In this document: piece by piece, positions 8,534 to 18,194 of the stretch
Layout of the letters: each line of letters starts with the position of its first letter
Position numbering within the stretch: position 1 is the stretch's first letter
Assembly (NCBI GenBank): GCA_018623095.1
Contig: JAAZVX010000005.1
Coordinates: 1-37,848, forward strand
Direction: 5' to 3'
DNA: 37,848 nucleotides
From: Marinobacterium sp.
Lineage (GTDB): Bacteria; Pseudomonadota; Gammaproteobacteria; Pseudomonadales; Balneatricaceae
Position numbers and translations under genes: made by a program
The notes under the pieces: model-generated
The model's input: only the letters and a program-made list of their open reading frames with translations
Database searches by the model: none
What the model was told of the DNA's origin: nothing

Positions 8534-8944
8534 TCAGTGAGTCGTTTCGTTACCGAATTGATCGATATCGTTGGTGATATTAACATCAACATTGGCACTG
8601 GGAATCTTATAGTCGTAGACGCGCTCCCAGCCCTCAGATTCAGGTGTGCGTTCCCATACAGTCCCTGCGTTGTACTCCAATAGCGGCTCTAGAGAGGGGT
8701 CTATTTTTACGACCTTCTCTAACGGCATTGGAATCATATTGACCTGTTCGTTGGCAAGAAACTCATCATCTTCATAACCAGTAAACAGTCGCCAGCCTGT
8801 ATCATTTAGATGCTCAGGAACGGTTTTATACATAAAACGTACCGGTAGCTTCTCATCAATCACTAGACGAGACATCAGTGTTAAAAAGCCATTTTTGGTC
8901 TGGTTGGTTTCACCTTGGTAAGGCTTGTTGTCATCGGTGCTCAT
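8534..8944 (-). CDS. DUF2185 / Imm33-like protein of unknown function
   Basis: This 136-residue acidic protein has no signal peptide or membrane segment. The core resembles DUF2185 proteins, some of which are listed as Imm33 immunity proteins: a segment like VRFMYKTVPEHLNDTGWRLF, then the acidic turn GYEDDEFL and a hydrophobic IPMPLEKVVKIDP stretch. I rely on memory of the family here. The last 20 residues are polar. An AGGA ribosome binding site stands 6 nt before the ATG, which lies 8 nt downstream of nth, so it is the last gene of the rsxABCDGE-nth transcript. No toxin gene is adjacent, so an immunity role is not supported by context. Function is unknown. Confidence 0.75.
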   Translation of the reverse strand: MSTDDNKPYQGETNQTKNGFLTLMSRLVIDEKLPVRFMYKTVPEHLNDTGWRLFTGYEDDEFLANEQVNMIPMPLEKVVKIDPSLEPLLEYNAGTVWERTPESEGWERVYDYKIPSANVDVNITNDIDQFGNETTH

Positions 8945-8952
8945 GATTGATC

Positions 8953-9588
8953 CTAGTAGTCTGTTTTGTTTTTGAATTCACATAAATCTTCAATATTACA
9001 AGCGCCGCATCGAGGCTTTCTAGCGACGCAGACGTAGCGGCCATGAAGTATCAGCCAATGGTGGGCATCAATTAAATACTCCTTTGGCACAAGGCGCAGC
9101 AATCGTTTCTCTACCTCTAATACATTTTTACCAGGTGCAATACCTGTCCGATTAGAGACGCGGAAGATGTGGGTATCAACCGCCATAGCGGGTTGGCCAA
9201 AGGCGGTGTTCAGAATGACATTGGCGGTCTTGCGCCCGACACCAGGCAGCGCTTCAAGATCCTCACGGTTGTCTGGTACTACTGAATCGTGAAGCTCGAC
9301 CAGCATATGGCAGGTCTTCATCAGATTCTCTGCTTTGGTATTGAACAGTCCGATGGTCTTAATCTTCTCTTTAAGACCGTCTATACCCAAATCAATGATC
9401 GCTTGTGGGGTGTTGGCAATAGGAAATAGCTTGCGGGTGGCTTTGTTGACGCCAACATCCGTCGCTTGTGCCGATAGCAGTACGGCCGCTAATAGTTCAA
9501 AAGGCGAACTGTACTCTAACTCGGTCGTTGGGTTGGGATTGTCTGCTTTAAGTCGCTCGAAAATCTCGGTGCGCTTCTGTTTGTTCAT
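8953..9588 (-). CDS. nth: Endonuclease III (DNA glycosylase/AP lyase)
   Basis: Nth removes oxidised pyrimidines from DNA and cleaves the abasic site. The 211-residue protein has the same length as the E. coli enzyme. The helix-hairpin-helix is LPGVGRKTANV, with catalytic Lys120 and Asp138 (VDTHIFR). The C-terminal 4Fe-4S cluster uses Cys187, Cys194, Cys197 and Cys203 in the C-x6-C-x2-C-x5-C pattern. It starts 4 nt after rsxE, with its ribosome binding site inside the rsxE end. Linkage of nth to rsx genes is widespread in gammaproteobacteria. Confidence 0.97.
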   Translation of the reverse strand: MNKQKRTEIFERLKADNPNPTTELEYSSPFELLAAVLLSAQATDVGVNKATRKLFPIANTPQAIIDLGIDGLKEKIKTIGLFNTKAENLMKTCHMLVELHDSVVPDNREDLEALPGVGRKTANVILNTAFGQPAMAVDTHIFRVSNRTGIAPGKNVLEVEKRLLRLVPKEYLIDAHHWLILHGRYVCVARKPRCGACNIEDLCEFKNKTDY

Positions 9589-9592
9589 CGCT

Positions 9593-10303
9593 CTAACCTG
9601 TTACGCGAACTCGTTTAGACCCAGTGCTTGCCGCTGCCTCGGTTGATGCGGGGATTGGCTGTCGCTCTTTGATTCGCTGATCAATCAGGTTTTTAAGTGC
9701 GATCAGCAGGCCTAAGCCAAGGAATGCTCCCGGAGGAAGAATAGCAAACAGGAAGTTAGGGTACTCATCGGCTAGGGTGATGTGCCAGTGTGTTGCCATC
9801 TCCCCGAATAGCAGGTCCATGTTGGCAAACAGTGTGCCGGTGCCCAGCAGTTCACGCATAGCGCCAAGTATAACCAAGACCACCATGAAGCCAATTGACA
9901 TAGAGAGACCGTCTATAAAAGACTCTTTGATGGCGTTACGAGAGGCGAAAGCGTCTGCGCGTCCCATAATTACACAGTTGGTAACGATCAGCGGAATGAA
10001 GATACCCAGTATGGTGTAGAGTTCATAGGTGAACGCTTGCATCAATAACTCAATGGCGGTCACAAAGGCGGCAATGATCATAACAAAGATAGGCAAGCGT
10101 ACTGTTTCAGGCGTTAGCTTGCGAAACAGTGAGACAGTTAGGTTACTGCCGGTCAATACCACCAGGGTCGCCAATCCAAGGCCGAGTGCATTGACCACCG
10201 AATTAGTGACAGCCAATAGCGGGCAAAGTCCTAGTAGTTGTACCAGGGCAGGATTGTTGGTCCAAAGACCGTTCTTAATCAGTGTCTGTGTTTCACTCTG
10301 CAT
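9593..10303 (-). CDS. rsxE: Electron transport complex subunit RsxE/RnfE
   Basis: RsxE is an integral membrane subunit of the Rsx/Rnf complex, which couples electron flow between NADH and ferredoxin-like carriers to ion movement. In E. coli it also keeps SoxR reduced. The start is placed at the ATG at 10303 ([14 protein letters not shown]), where family homology begins, giving 236 residues. An upstream in-frame codon would add 17 residues that match nothing. About six transmembrane helices are visible, and the conserved [20 protein letters not shown] motif is shared with its paralogue RsxA. It overlaps the end of rsxG by 11 nt. The tail after residue 215 is polar. Confidence 0.94.
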   Translation of the reverse strand: MQSETQTLIKNGLWTNNPALVQLLGLCPLLAVTNSVVNALGLGLATLVVLTGSNLTVSLFRKLTPETVRLPIFVMIIAAFVTAIELLMQAFTYELYTILGIFIPLIVTNCVIMGRADAFASRNAIKESFIDGLSMSIGFMVVLVILGAMRELLGTGTLFANMDLLFGEMATHWHITLADEYPNFLFAILPPGAFLGLGLLIALKNLIDQRIKERQPIPASTEAAASTGSKRVRVTG

Positions 10304-10955
10304 GACTCTTCTCACGTGTCGCTGGTGACAATAACAGATTCTTTTGGGACTCAAAGTAATCTAATGCCACACCGGTCGCTTTAACGACGGCTCTGGGTGT
10401 AATCGTAGCACCGGTAAATTGATCAAACTGACCGCCATCTTTTTTAACGGCCCAATTTGAGTCATCGGGACCGTTGCGAAGAGCTCCTTTAAAACTCTCT
10501 ATCCAGTCTGATTTCGCTCTATCGATCTTATCCCCAAGCCCAGGTGTCTCTTGATGAGAGATCACACGAACACCGGCTATTGTGCTATCGGCATTGATGC
10601 CGACAATCAGGTCGATATCACCTGAGTAACCTTGGGAAGAGGTAACCGGTAGAATCACCCCCACGACTTGATCGTCCTGAATCGCTTGGTAGCCCGTCGT
10701 CCCAGGCTCGATGTTCAACTGACCTGCTTCCAGCTCTATCCGGTGGTCAAAGAGCCGCGCATCAATTGACGCGGGGAATATCTCAAACAGTGCACGCGAT
10801 TCAGCTTCACGTATATTGGCGTCAATTCGATCGACTGTTGTCACTTGGGTAACAGCAATCACAGCGGCCGATAGAACGGCGAATAGACCAATGCCAACGG
10901 CGCTTTTTGATATGGACTGAGTTGTCGTAGGGTGTTCGTTCTGCTCCATACTCAC
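10293..10955 (-). CDS. rsxG: Electron transport complex subunit RsxG/RnfG
   Basis: This is a 220-residue subunit with one N-terminal transmembrane helix (about residues 18-36) and a periplasmic FMN-binding domain. The flavin is expected to be attached through a phosphoester bond to Thr184 in [11 protein letters not shown], the S/TGAT signature. Other conserved stretches are [12 protein letters not shown] and ETPGLGDKI. The start overlaps the rsxD stop by 4 nt, an ATGA-type coupling. It sits in the standard position between rsxD and rsxE. Confidence 0.95.
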   Translation of the reverse strand: MSMEQNEHPTTTQSISKSAVGIGLFAVLSAAVIAVTQVTTVDRIDANIREAESRALFEIFPASIDARLFDHRIELEAGQLNIEPGTTGYQAIQDDQVVGVILPVTSSQGYSGDIDLIVGINADSTIAGVRVISHQETPGLGDKIDRAKSDWIESFKGALRNGPDDSNWAVKKDGGQFDQFTGATITPRAVVKATGVALDYFESQKNLLLSPATREKSHAE

Positions 10956-12004
10956 TCTCCTTTAGGCCCAAGACGTGCGCGCTTATGGCCGTAACTACGC
11001 GGTTGGGTGTAGTGATCGATCATCGGTGCTGCTAGATTCATCAAAAGAACGGAGAACGCGACGGCATCTGGGTAGTTACCCCAGGTTCGAATAATAAAAA
11101 TTAACAATCCAATCCCAATACCAAAAACGATTCGACCACGGTTGCTGGTTGCCGAGGAGACAGGGTCGGTTGCGATAAAGAAGGCCGCTAACATGGTAGC
11201 TCCCAGAGTAAGGTGGTTGAACGGGTCAACAAAATTACTTGGATCAACGCCGTAGGCAATCGCGCTCACTAGTCCTAAGGTAGCCAGAATGCTGACAGGC
11301 GTGTGCCAGGTGAACACCTTTTTATAGATCAGGTAGATACCGCCCATGAACCATGCCGCCGATAGGGCGTGATAGGCCGCAGCACCACTCATTAAGGTTT
11401 GACTACTGCGCCACATCTCTTCGGTAGTAAAACCATCTCGGTTACGCAGAATATCCAGAGGCGTTGCACCGGTATAGGCGTCCATGACCTGTGTCGATCC
11501 GGCAAAGATCATTGCAATTGAATCCGATAGCGGTGGAATGGACCACCCCTCACTGCCACTTAGTACGTAAGGCAGATTCCAACTGGTCATCTGTACTGGG
11601 AATGAGACCAAGAGTAGAGCGTAGGCAACCATGGCCGGGTTAAAGGGGTTGTTACCGATGCCGCCATAGACCTGTTTTGCAAACAGGATCGCAACAAACA
11701 TCCCAACTAGGCCTACCCAAAAAGGGGCTGAAGGCGGTATGGAGACGGCTAACAGCAGTGCGGTTACCGTGGCAGAGTAGTCACCCAGGTATCGTGAAAC
11801 GGGCAGTCCTCGCATCTTCAGGGCCAGGGCTTCAAAGGTCAGGCCTGAGACCAGACAGATGAAAATCTGAATCAGAGTTCCCCAACCAAAGAAAAGTGTG
11901 ATCGCGAGGATGCCTGGGATCATGGCCAGAAGCACCAACTGCATGACACCCGAGCTGGTATTGCTTCGGGTAACGTGGGGTGAACTCATCCGTATCAGTG
12001 ACAT
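10952..12004 (-). CDS. rsxD: Electron transport complex subunit RsxD/RnfD
   Basis: This 350-residue polytopic membrane protein has about eight to ten hydrophobic segments. Covalent FMN attachment is expected at Thr181 in YTGATPLD, close to Thr187 of E. coli RsxD. The conserved GGIGNNPFNPAMVAYA and FFIATDPVSSATSNRGR stretches are present. RsxD is related to NqrB and carries a membrane flavin in the Rsx/Rnf electron path. It starts 9 nt after the end of rsxC. Confidence 0.95.
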   Translation of the reverse strand: MSLIRMSSPHVTRSNTSSGVMQLVLLAMIPGILAITLFFGWGTLIQIFICLVSGLTFEALALKMRGLPVSRYLGDYSATVTALLLAVSIPPSAPFWVGLVGMFVAILFAKQVYGGIGNNPFNPAMVAYALLLVSFPVQMTSWNLPYVLSGSEGWSIPPLSDSIAMIFAGSTQVMDAYTGATPLDILRNRDGFTTEEMWRSSQTLMSGAAAYHALSAAWFMGGIYLIYKKVFTWHTPVSILATLGLVSAIAYGVDPSNFVDPFNHLTLGATMLAAFFIATDPVSSATSNRGRIVFGIGIGLLIFIIRTWGNYPDAVAFSVLLMNLAAPMIDHYTQPRSYGHKRARLGPKGE

Positions 12005-12013
12005 CGTTTTATC

Positions 12014-14086
12014 CTACTCGTACGGTTTAAGTTGTGATTCAAGTCGAGTAAAGTAGGCTTTAGCCGTCTCAAGGTCCGCTTTTAGAGTCTCTTGCTCCGT
12101 CTCATCGTCACTTTTACTGATCGCGCGCTCTATCTTCGTTACAGCCACTTTCGCCATGGCTAGATCAATGCGCAACTGTTTAAGATCGATACCTGCTGTT
12201 TTGGCCAGCTCTATCAACGCATTGTCGGCATCAGCGTATGCCTGGCTAGCTTCTTCTAAGCGAGCCTTCAGTGATTCAATCTCGCTCTCATCGACGTCAT
12301 CAGCGGCTTCTGCCTTCTTCAATTTTGTGCGCATGATTGAAACCTGTTGTTTCAACGCTTTCAAATCAGGCTTGGCTGGTGTCGGTTCGCGCTTGTCGGT
12401 TTTGGAAGCGGTTGTTTCGGTTGCTGAGTAGCTTTGCAAAGCCTGCTCGGCCTCAACAGCCGCCTGTTTCAGTTTATCAACCGTCGCTTGTAAGGTATCA
12501 ATCCCTTCCAGCCCCTTATCTTGAGCATTTTTAAGGGCGACCTCTGCTTTCTTTAATTTAGTTCTTGCAACAGCAGCGGCTGTTTTCAGAGCCGCTGTAT
12601 CATCTTTACCGGCACTGCTCTCAGATTGCTTTTTACGTTCCGCTTGGGCTTTAGCCGCTTCAGCAGCACGTGCTTTACGGCGTTCTGCTTTCTCAATCGC
12701 TTCGCGCTCTAGTCGTGCTTGTCTCGCTTCAAAGCGCTCACGAGCATGGTCGGCTTTACGCTGTTCAAGCTCCTCTGCACGGATCTCAGATTTTGCATAA
12801 CGGTAGAATTGCACTAGAGGGATGCTACTAGGGCAGACGTAGGCACAAGCACCACACTCTATACAGTCAAATAGATTGTGATTTTTTGCCTTCTCAAACT
12901 CTTTGCCCTTGGCAAACCAGTAGAGCTGTTGTGGAAGCAGTTGCGCTGGGCATGCCTGTTCACACATACCACATCGAATGCAGGGTTGTGCCGCTGGTGC
13001 CTCTGGCATCTCACTCTCTGTCGCCGCGATGAGACAGTTGGTTGTTTTGATCACCGGAATGGAGTCGGTCTCAACCGCTACCCCCATCATTGGTCCGCCC
13101 ATCACCAAGCGATGCATGGCACCGGGTTTTAGGTCAGCCGCCGAGAGCAGATCTGAGAAAGGGGTGCCTAATAGTGTCCAGAAGTTACCAGGGTGTTCAA
13201 CCGCCTCTCCCGTCACGGTTACTATTCGTTGTATCAACGGCTCACCGTGGTTAATGGCTCTGTGCAGGGCCTGTGCTGTACCGACGTTTTGTACCACTAT
13301 GCCTATGTCAGCAGGTATTTTGCCGCTTGGTACTTCAACGCCCGTCAAGAGCTGAATCAACTGGCGTTCGCCACCTGAAGGGTATTTAGTCGGTACGACA
13401 ACCAGGTCAAGATCAATGTCCGCTTCAGCCAATGCCTCATTAAGGGCACGAATGGCATTGGGTTTATTGTCTTCGATACCCAGAAGGGTATGAGTTGGTT
13501 CCAGCAGATGCTGAATGATCTTGATGCCCTCTAGTATTTCAGAGGCGTGTTCGCACATCAGTTTATCGTCAGCGGTGATGTAGGGCTCACATTCGGCGGC
13601 ATTAATAATTAACGTAGTGACAATGTGATCCGAGCCAAGGTTCAACTTAACATCGGTTGGAAAACCTGCACCGCCCATGCCTGCTATGCCCATTTGGCGA
13701 ATCTGCTTAACCAGCTCAGTGCGCTCTATTCCCTTGTAATCAATGGGCTGATGATCAATCCATTGGTCCAGTCCATCCGATTCAATGACAATACATTCAG
13801 CGTCCAGGCCGGAAGCATGCGGTACCGGTTGCGCTTCAATTGCGGTCACTGTGCCAGAGGTGGGGGCATGCAACGAGGCACTGATACGACCCACAGGTTC
13901 TGCAATGGTTTGCCCCTTAAGTACCCGATCACCGACGGAGACAACGGGATCTGCCGCCAGACCAAGGTGTTGCTGTGTCGGTATCACCAAGGCTTTTGGA
14001 ATGGGTAGGTGGCGCACAGAAGCACGAGTAGACTGCTTCTTATTTTCAGGCGGGTGAATACCGCCGTGAAAACCAAATACCTTCAC
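12014..14086 (-). CDS. rsxC: Electron transport complex subunit RsxC/RnfC
   Basis: RsxC is the peripheral subunit that takes electrons from NADH through FMN. The 690-residue protein has an N-terminal barrel-like region (GGIHPPENK) and an NADH/FMN-binding fold (GMGGAGFPT at 137-144, then YPSGGERQL). Two 4Fe-4S motifs follow: Cys369, 372, 375, 379 and Cys408, 411, 414, 418. Residues from about 435 to the end are a charged Ala/Lys/Glu-rich coiled-coil tail. This tail contains about three imperfect helical repeats; the octamer RTKLKKAE occurs at 508-515 and again at 586-593. Variable repetitive tails are typical of proteobacterial RsxC. It overlaps rsxB by 4 nt. Confidence 0.96.
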   Translation of the reverse strand: MKVFGFHGGIHPPENKKQSTRASVRHLPIPKALVIPTQQHLGLAADPVVSVGDRVLKGQTIAEPVGRISASLHAPTSGTVTAIEAQPVPHASGLDAECIVIESDGLDQWIDHQPIDYKGIERTELVKQIRQMGIAGMGGAGFPTDVKLNLGSDHIVTTLIINAAECEPYITADDKLMCEHASEILEGIKIIQHLLEPTHTLLGIEDNKPNAIRALNEALAEADIDLDLVVVPTKYPSGGERQLIQLLTGVEVPSGKIPADIGIVVQNVGTAQALHRAINHGEPLIQRIVTVTGEAVEHPGNFWTLLGTPFSDLLSAADLKPGAMHRLVMGGPMMGVAVETDSIPVIKTTNCLIAATESEMPEAPAAQPCIRCGMCEQACPAQLLPQQLYWFAKGKEFEKAKNHNLFDCIECGACAYVCPSSIPLVQFYRYAKSEIRAEELEQRKADHARERFEARQARLEREAIEKAERRKARAAEAAKAQAERKKQSESSAGKDDTAALKTAAAVARTKLKKAEVALKNAQDKGLEGIDTLQATVDKLKQAAVEAEQALQSYSATETTASKTDKREPTPAKPDLKALKQQVSIMRTKLKKAEAADDVDESEIESLKARLEEASQAYADADNALIELAKTAGIDLKQLRIDLAMAKVAVTKIERAISKSDDETEQETLKADLETAKAYFTRLESQLKPYE

Positions 14087-14676
14087 GATGCATTCTCCTC
14101 AAGGTGTGGCTGTCTGTCAGTCGCGATCAGATTATTGGTCTGAGGGGGTTCAGGCCACTTCCAGTTCAAGGTGTTCGTCGCAACAGGTAGCATATCGATA
14201 CAGTCGACCGGGCAGGGCTCAACACATAGATCACAACCGGTACATTCGTCGACAATGACGGTGTGCATCAACTTAGCCGCGCCTAGGATGGCATCCACTG
14301 GGCAGGCTTGAATACATTTAGTACAGCCAATGCACTCATCTTCACGAATGTAGGCAACCTTTCGAACATCTTCGACACCGTGCTCTGAATCTAATGGAAC
14401 AGAGTCGACATTAAGAAGCTCGGCGAGCTGGTCAATAGTTGTCTGCCCACCAGGAGGGCACTTGTTAATCGCTTCGCCAGCAGCAATGCCTTCTGCATAG
14501 GGTCGGCAGCCAGGATGACCGCACTGACCACATTGGGTTTGAGGCAGTAGAGCATCAATCTGATCGACGATCGGATCGCCATCTACCTTAAATCGTACAG
14601 CCGCAAAGCCCAGAATCACTCCGAAGATGAGCGCCAGAACAGTAAGAACGAGTATGGCAATAACAATGCTGCTCAT
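14083..14676 (-). CDS. rsxB: Electron transport complex subunit RsxB/RnfB
   Basis: RsxB is an iron-sulfur protein passing electrons within the Rsx/Rnf complex. The 197-residue protein has an N-terminal membrane helix (residues 3-27) and a 4Fe-4S domain with Cys49, Cys52, Cys57 and Cys73. Two bacterial ferredoxin motifs follow, with the first Cys set at 115, 118, 121, 125 and the second at 145, 148, 151, 155. The ferredoxin motifs have the C-x2-C-x2-C-x3-C-P form. It lies 9 nt after rsxA and overlaps rsxC by 4 nt. Confidence 0.96.
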   Translation of the reverse strand: MSSIVIAILVLTVLALIFGVILGFAAVRFKVDGDPIVDQIDALLPQTQCGQCGHPGCRPYAEGIAAGEAINKCPPGGQTTIDQLAELLNVDSVPLDSEHGVEDVRKVAYIREDECIGCTKCIQACPVDAILGAAKLMHTVIVDECTGCDLCVEPCPVDCIDMLPVATNTLNWKWPEPPQTNNLIATDRQPHLEENAS

Positions 14677-14685
14677 GCTGGCACC

Positions 14686-15267
14686 TTAAAACTGAACCAA
14701 GCCAGCAAAGCCCATGAAGGCGAGTGACATAAGACCGGCTGTAATCATACCAATGGCAGGGCCTTTAAAGGTAACAGGTACCTCGGCAACGGCAATTCGC
14801 TCACGCAAGGCTGAGAACAGAATAAGCGCTAATGAGAAGCCGACCGCGGCCCCGAAACCATAGCCAATCGATTCGATAAATCCGTTCTGCTTTCGAATGT
14901 TCAACAGAGCCACACCCAATACGGCACAGTTGGTAGTGATCAGGGGCAAGAAAATACCCAGCAGTTTGTAAAGCAGTGGGCTGGTTTTATGCACGACCAT
15001 CTCAGTGAACTGCACCACCACAGCAATCACAAGAATGAAGCTGACGGTTTGCAAATAGATAAGATCAAACGGTAGAAGCAGGTAGGTGTAGACCAGGTAA
15101 CTGCAGACCGATGAGAGCGTCAGCACGAAGGTAGTCGCGAGCGACATCCCCATGGCCGTTTCTAACTTGTTGGACACCCCCATGAATGGGCACAAGCCAA
15201 GAAACTGAACCAGTACAAAGTTATTCACCAGTACGGTACTGATTAAAATTAGTAGAAACTCAGTCAT
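14686..15267 (-). CDS. rsxA: Electron transport complex subunit RsxA/RnfA
   Basis: This 193-residue protein with about six transmembrane helices is the first gene of rsxABCDGE. The conserved [21 protein letters not shown] near the N-terminus and [16 protein letters not shown] in the middle are hallmark segments. They mirror those of RsxE in inverted topology and each holds a Cys proposed to bind a membrane iron-sulfur cluster. Only 44 nt separate its start from the hairpin that ends cysN, so its promoter must overlap that terminator region. I could not pick a convincing -35/-10 pair. Confidence 0.96.
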   Translation of the reverse strand: MTEFLLILISTVLVNNFVLVQFLGLCPFMGVSNKLETAMGMSLATTFVLTLSSVCSYLVYTYLLLPFDLIYLQTVSFILVIAVVVQFTEMVVHKTSPLLYKLLGIFLPLITTNCAVLGVALLNIRKQNGFIESIGYGFGAAVGFSLALILFSALRERIAVAEVPVTFKGPAIGMITAGLMSLAFMGFAGLVQF

Positions 15268-15304
15268 CGTCTATCGCTATGGCGTTGAACGCAAAAAATG
15301 CAAA

Positions 15305-15335
15305 TAAGAAACGGTTTAGAGTGTACCCTAAACCG
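15305..15335 (-). terminator. Terminator of cysDN
   Basis: On the minus strand, CGGTTTAG (15335-15328) pairs perfectly with CTAAACCG (15319-15312) across an 8-nt loop and is followed by TTTCTTATTT. It stands about 50 nt after the cysN stop codon and just before rsxA. Confidence 0.65.
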
Positions 15336-15382
15336 CCTCTAGAACCCAGTATCAACGGTTGTTTCAGGTCAATTAGACGTCT

Positions 15383-17038
15383 CTAAACTAACTTTAGTTC
15401 AGTCAGTGCCTGCAGAATCAAATCGACCTGTTTTTCAGTGGGTAGGCTCAGGTCCAAATAGGCATCACATTGAGGCTGCTGCCCAATGACTAGGTCACTT
15501 CCCTCTGCCAGTGTGCTCAAGACAACTAGGCCGGCCTGTTTTAACAGAGCCGCCTCTTCTGGATGGCGGCTGACAGCCGGTAAATGACCTGTATCGAATA
15601 GACGTTTCTCCAGCGTATACAGGACAGAATCAGTAATATTAGGCAACCCAACAATCACGGCATTATGACCCAATCGACGCGAGCGCAGCGCAGCGTCAAC
15701 CACGGATTCAGTGTGTATTTCGGTCAGTTCAATGGGTTGCTCTGCTTCAACCATCATGCCTGCTGCAATGGTTCTGTTGGTAAAACGGTCGATGACGACA
15801 AAGGCTCCCGTTGCAGCATTGGCATGGTAGGGGTCCATCTGGATGGGGCGATCCAGTTGCAAACTTACTTCGGCAATTTCGTTGAGCGCTAATGTGTCGG
15901 CAGGTAGAGCCTCTTGGCTATTCACATCGACCTTAAAGTGAATGTCAGTCACTCGGCCAGATGATTTGGCTGCTGTCGTTTTGATCAGCAGGTTGTTGCC
16001 CACCTTAAGCGGGGATTGATCCATCCAGATCAATTTGGCCCTAAGCGCATTAATCGGTTCGACGGCATCATCCGACAGAACGAGAGTATCACCGCGTGAT
16101 ATGTCAATCTCATCTTCAAGTGTCAAAGTGACGGCCATGGGTGCAAAGGCACGTTCCAAGTTGCCATCCATCGTAACGATCGATTTAACCTTAGACTGTC
16201 TATTGCTGGGCAGCACTTTGACAGTCTGACCAACTTTGATCGATCCTGAGGCTATAGTCCCTGCATAGCCACGAAAATCAAGGTTAGGGCGGCTGACGTA
16301 TTGCACGGGGTAGCGAAAAGACTCTGAGGTTGCGCGACCGATATCAACATTTTCAAGCAACTCCATTAAGGTAGGGCCCTGGTACCAAGGCGTGTTGACG
16401 GACGGATCCACCACGTTGTCGCCCACTAGCGCCGAGATAGGGCAGAAGTGAATGTCCGACAAGCCAAGTTTATCGGCTAACGCGAGAAACTCTGTCTGAA
16501 TCTCATTAAACCGATTCTGATCGAACGCAACGAGATCCATTTTATTGATCGCAATGACGATGTGCTTTATGCCCAGTAACGAAACAATAAAGCTATGGCG
16601 GCGTGTCTGCGTTTGAACCCCGTAACGGGCATCCACCAAAATAATGGCTAAATCAGCGGTTGATGCACCGGTCGCCATGTTGCGTGTGTACTGCTCATGA
16701 CCCGGGGTATCGGCAATGATGAATTTACGCTTGGCCGTTGAGAAGTAACGGTACGCAACATCAATGGTGATGCCTTGCTCACGCTCTGCTTGAAGGCCAT
16801 CGACCAATAGCGCCAGATCAGGCTGTTCGCCGGTAGTACCGACACGTTTACTCTCTTTGTTGATGGCAGCCAGTTGATCTTCATAGATCATTTTGGAGTC
16901 ATGAAGCAGGCGCCCGATCAGAGTCGATTTGCCATCATCGACGCTGCCACAGGTAATAAAACGAAGCAGCTCTTTATTTTCATGCTGCTCAAGATAGGTA
17001 TTGATGTCATTGGCAATAAGGGATGATTGATGACTCAT
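15383..17038 (-). CDS. cysN: Sulfate adenylyltransferase GTPase subunit, with degenerate APS-kinase-like C-terminus
   Basis: CysN is the regulatory GTPase of ATP sulfurylase and drives APS formation by CysD. The P-loop GSVDDGKST is at residues 31-39, the switch motif DTPGHEQY at 110-117 and NKMD at 165-168, followed by EF-Tu-like beta domains to about residue 440. The protein has 551 residues, against roughly 475 in E. coli. The extra 105 or so residues resemble the APS kinase domain of CysNC fusions: a [11 protein letters not shown] helix and AGLVVLSTL match the family in order. However, the P-loop position reads GLPNITDSV (464-472), with no Gly-Lys-Ser/Thr, and a large central part is missing. 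Kinase activity is therefore not expected. It starts 8 nt after cysD. Confidence 0.95.
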   Translation of the reverse strand: MSHQSSLIANDINTYLEQHENKELLRFITCGSVDDGKSTLIGRLLHDSKMIYEDQLAAINKESKRVGTTGEQPDLALLVDGLQAEREQGITIDVAYRYFSTAKRKFIIADTPGHEQYTRNMATGASTADLAIILVDARYGVQTQTRRHSFIVSLLGIKHIVIAINKMDLVAFDQNRFNEIQTEFLALADKLGLSDIHFCPISALVGDNVVDPSVNTPWYQGPTLMELLENVDIGRATSESFRYPVQYVSRPNLDFRGYAGTIASGSIKVGQTVKVLPSNRQSKVKSIVTMDGNLERAFAPMAVTLTLEDEIDISRGDTLVLSDDAVEPINALRAKLIWMDQSPLKVGNNLLIKTTAAKSSGRVTDIHFKVDVNSQEALPADTLALNEIAEVSLQLDRPIQMDPYHANAATGAFVVIDRFTNRTIAAGMMVEAEQPIELTEIHTESVVDAALRSRRLGHNAVIVGLPNITDSVLYTLEKRLFDTGHLPAVSRHPEEAALLKQAGLVVLSTLAEGSDLVIGQQPQCDAYLDLSLPTEKQVDLILQALTELKLV

Positions 17039-17046
17039 AATATATC

Positions 17047-17964
17047 CTAGAAATAACCTTCGATTTTCTTCTGTTCCATGGATCCCGCACCATCATGGTC
17101 AATGGCCCGGCCCTGTCTTTCTGAGGTGGTAGCCAGTAGCATCTCTTGAATTATCTCAGGCAAGCTTGTCGCGGTGGATTCAACGGCACCCGTCAATGGG
17201 TAGCACCCCAGAGTTCTGAAACGGACCGATTTCTGTTCGGGTACCTCACCCTCATTAAGGGGTAAACGTTCGTCATCGACCATGATGGTCATGCCATCTC
17301 TTTGAACCACGGGACGTAACTTTGAAAAGTAAAGTGGCACAAGAGAAATATTCTCTAAGTATATGTATTGCCAAATATCCAGTTCAGTCCAGTTCGACAA
17401 AGGGAAGACTCGAATACTTTCACCTTTATTGATCTCTGTGTTGTAGATGTTCCACAACTCAGGTCTCTGATTCTTGGGATCCCAGCGGTGGTTTTGATCT
17501 CTAAAAGAGAAGACTCTCTCTTTGGCGCGAGACGCTTCCTCATCTCGGCGAGCACCCCCAAAGGCGGCATCAAACTGATACTTATCGAGCGCCTGTTTTA
17601 GGCCTTGAGTCTTCATAACATCGGTATGTTTGGCAGACCCATGGACGAAGGGGTTGATGTTCATGTCGACCCCCTCCTGATTGATATGGACCAATAGGTC
17701 CATGCCAGCATCCTTGGCCATCTTATCCCTGAACTCGATCATCTCTTTAAACTTCCAAGTGGTATCGACATGAAGCAGAGGAAACGGGGGATTACCCGGA
17801 TAAAAAGCCTTACGTGCTAAGTGCAACATGACGGATGAATCCTTACCGATCGAGTAGAGCATCACTGGGTTGTTAAACTCAGCGGCCACTTCACGAATGA
17901 TGTGAATGCTTTCAGCTTCTAGCTGTTTTAGATGGGTCAAACGATCCGAGGTAATAAGATTCAT
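17047..17964 (-). CDS. cysD: Sulfate adenylyltransferase catalytic subunit
   Basis: CysD forms adenosine 5'-phosphosulfate (APS) from sulfate and ATP, the first step of sulfate assimilation, as a complex with CysN. The 305-residue protein belongs to the PP-loop ATP pyrophosphatase family. The PP-loop is [11 protein letters not shown] at residues 37-47, followed by [10 protein letters not shown] and the [16 protein letters not shown] segment. A strong AAGGAGG ribosome binding site lies at 17969-17975, 4 nt before the ATG. It is the first gene of the minus-strand sulfur unit and reads away from the AT-rich control region. Confidence 0.97.
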   Translation of the reverse strand: MNLITSDRLTHLKQLEAESIHIIREVAAEFNNPVMLYSIGKDSSVMLHLARKAFYPGNPPFPLLHVDTTWKFKEMIEFRDKMAKDAGMDLLVHINQEGVDMNINPFVHGSAKHTDVMKTQGLKQALDKYQFDAAFGGARRDEEASRAKERVFSFRDQNHRWDPKNQRPELWNIYNTEINKGESIRVFPLSNWTELDIWQYIYLENISLVPLYFSKLRPVVQRDGMTIMVDDERLPLNEGEVPEQKSVRFRTLGCYPLTGAVESTATSLPEIIQEMLLATTSERQGRAIDHDGAGSMEQKKIEGYF

Positions 17965-18194
17965 AGCGCCTCCTTAATTTCGAAAACGCATTATGCATAT
18001 CGTTTTATATAACCCAAAAGAATATATGAAAATTAAGATATTATCTTTGGTTATAAAGAATAAAAAATATATAAGTATTGGATATATAACTTTTCGGGCT
18101 AATATAACGCCCAAATATTATTTTGAGTTATATAAAAAGGTATATATATTCCATCCGGTAATTTTAATTTAGCTATTTATAACGGAGCTACCGA
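17965..18194. promoter_or_regulatory. AT-rich divergent control region between cysDN and the cysI unit
   Basis: This 230-bp spacer is far richer in A+T than its flanks. The hexamer TATAAC occurs six times counting both strands: at 18008, 18085, 18103 and 18178 on plus, and as GTTATA at 18050 and 18127. Some copies form inverted pairs, for example TATAACC (18008-18014) with GGTTATA (18049-18055). A GGGC/GCCC hairpin lies at 18096-18112. Divergent cys promoters are commonly controlled by the LysR-type regulators CysB or Cbl, which bind AT-rich sites, so these repeats are candidate operators. That assignment is inference. Confidence 0.6.
18123..18150 (+). promoter_or_regulatory. Candidate promoter of the TauE-cysI-cysH-cysG unit
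   Basis: TTGAGT at 18123-18128 and TATATT at 18145-18150 are 16 nt apart and lie 45 nt before the exporter start. A TATAAC/GTTATA repeat overlaps the -35 box. The AT-rich surroundings offer other choices, so this pair is tentative. Confidence 0.35.

Noticed and set aside
8534-8944. Toxin-immunity system
   Set aside because: The DUF2185 gene has no adjacent toxin, secretion or polymorphic-toxin gene; it belongs to the rsx-nth operon.
10304-10354. Longer N-terminus of rsxE
   Set aside because: The extra 17 residues ([11 protein letters not shown]...) lie within rsxG and match nothing in the family; the ATG at 10303 fits RsxE proteins.
12721-13140. Plus-strand open frames opposite rsxC as possible genes
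   Set aside because: They mirror the Cys-rich cluster-binding codons of rsxC and have no independent support.
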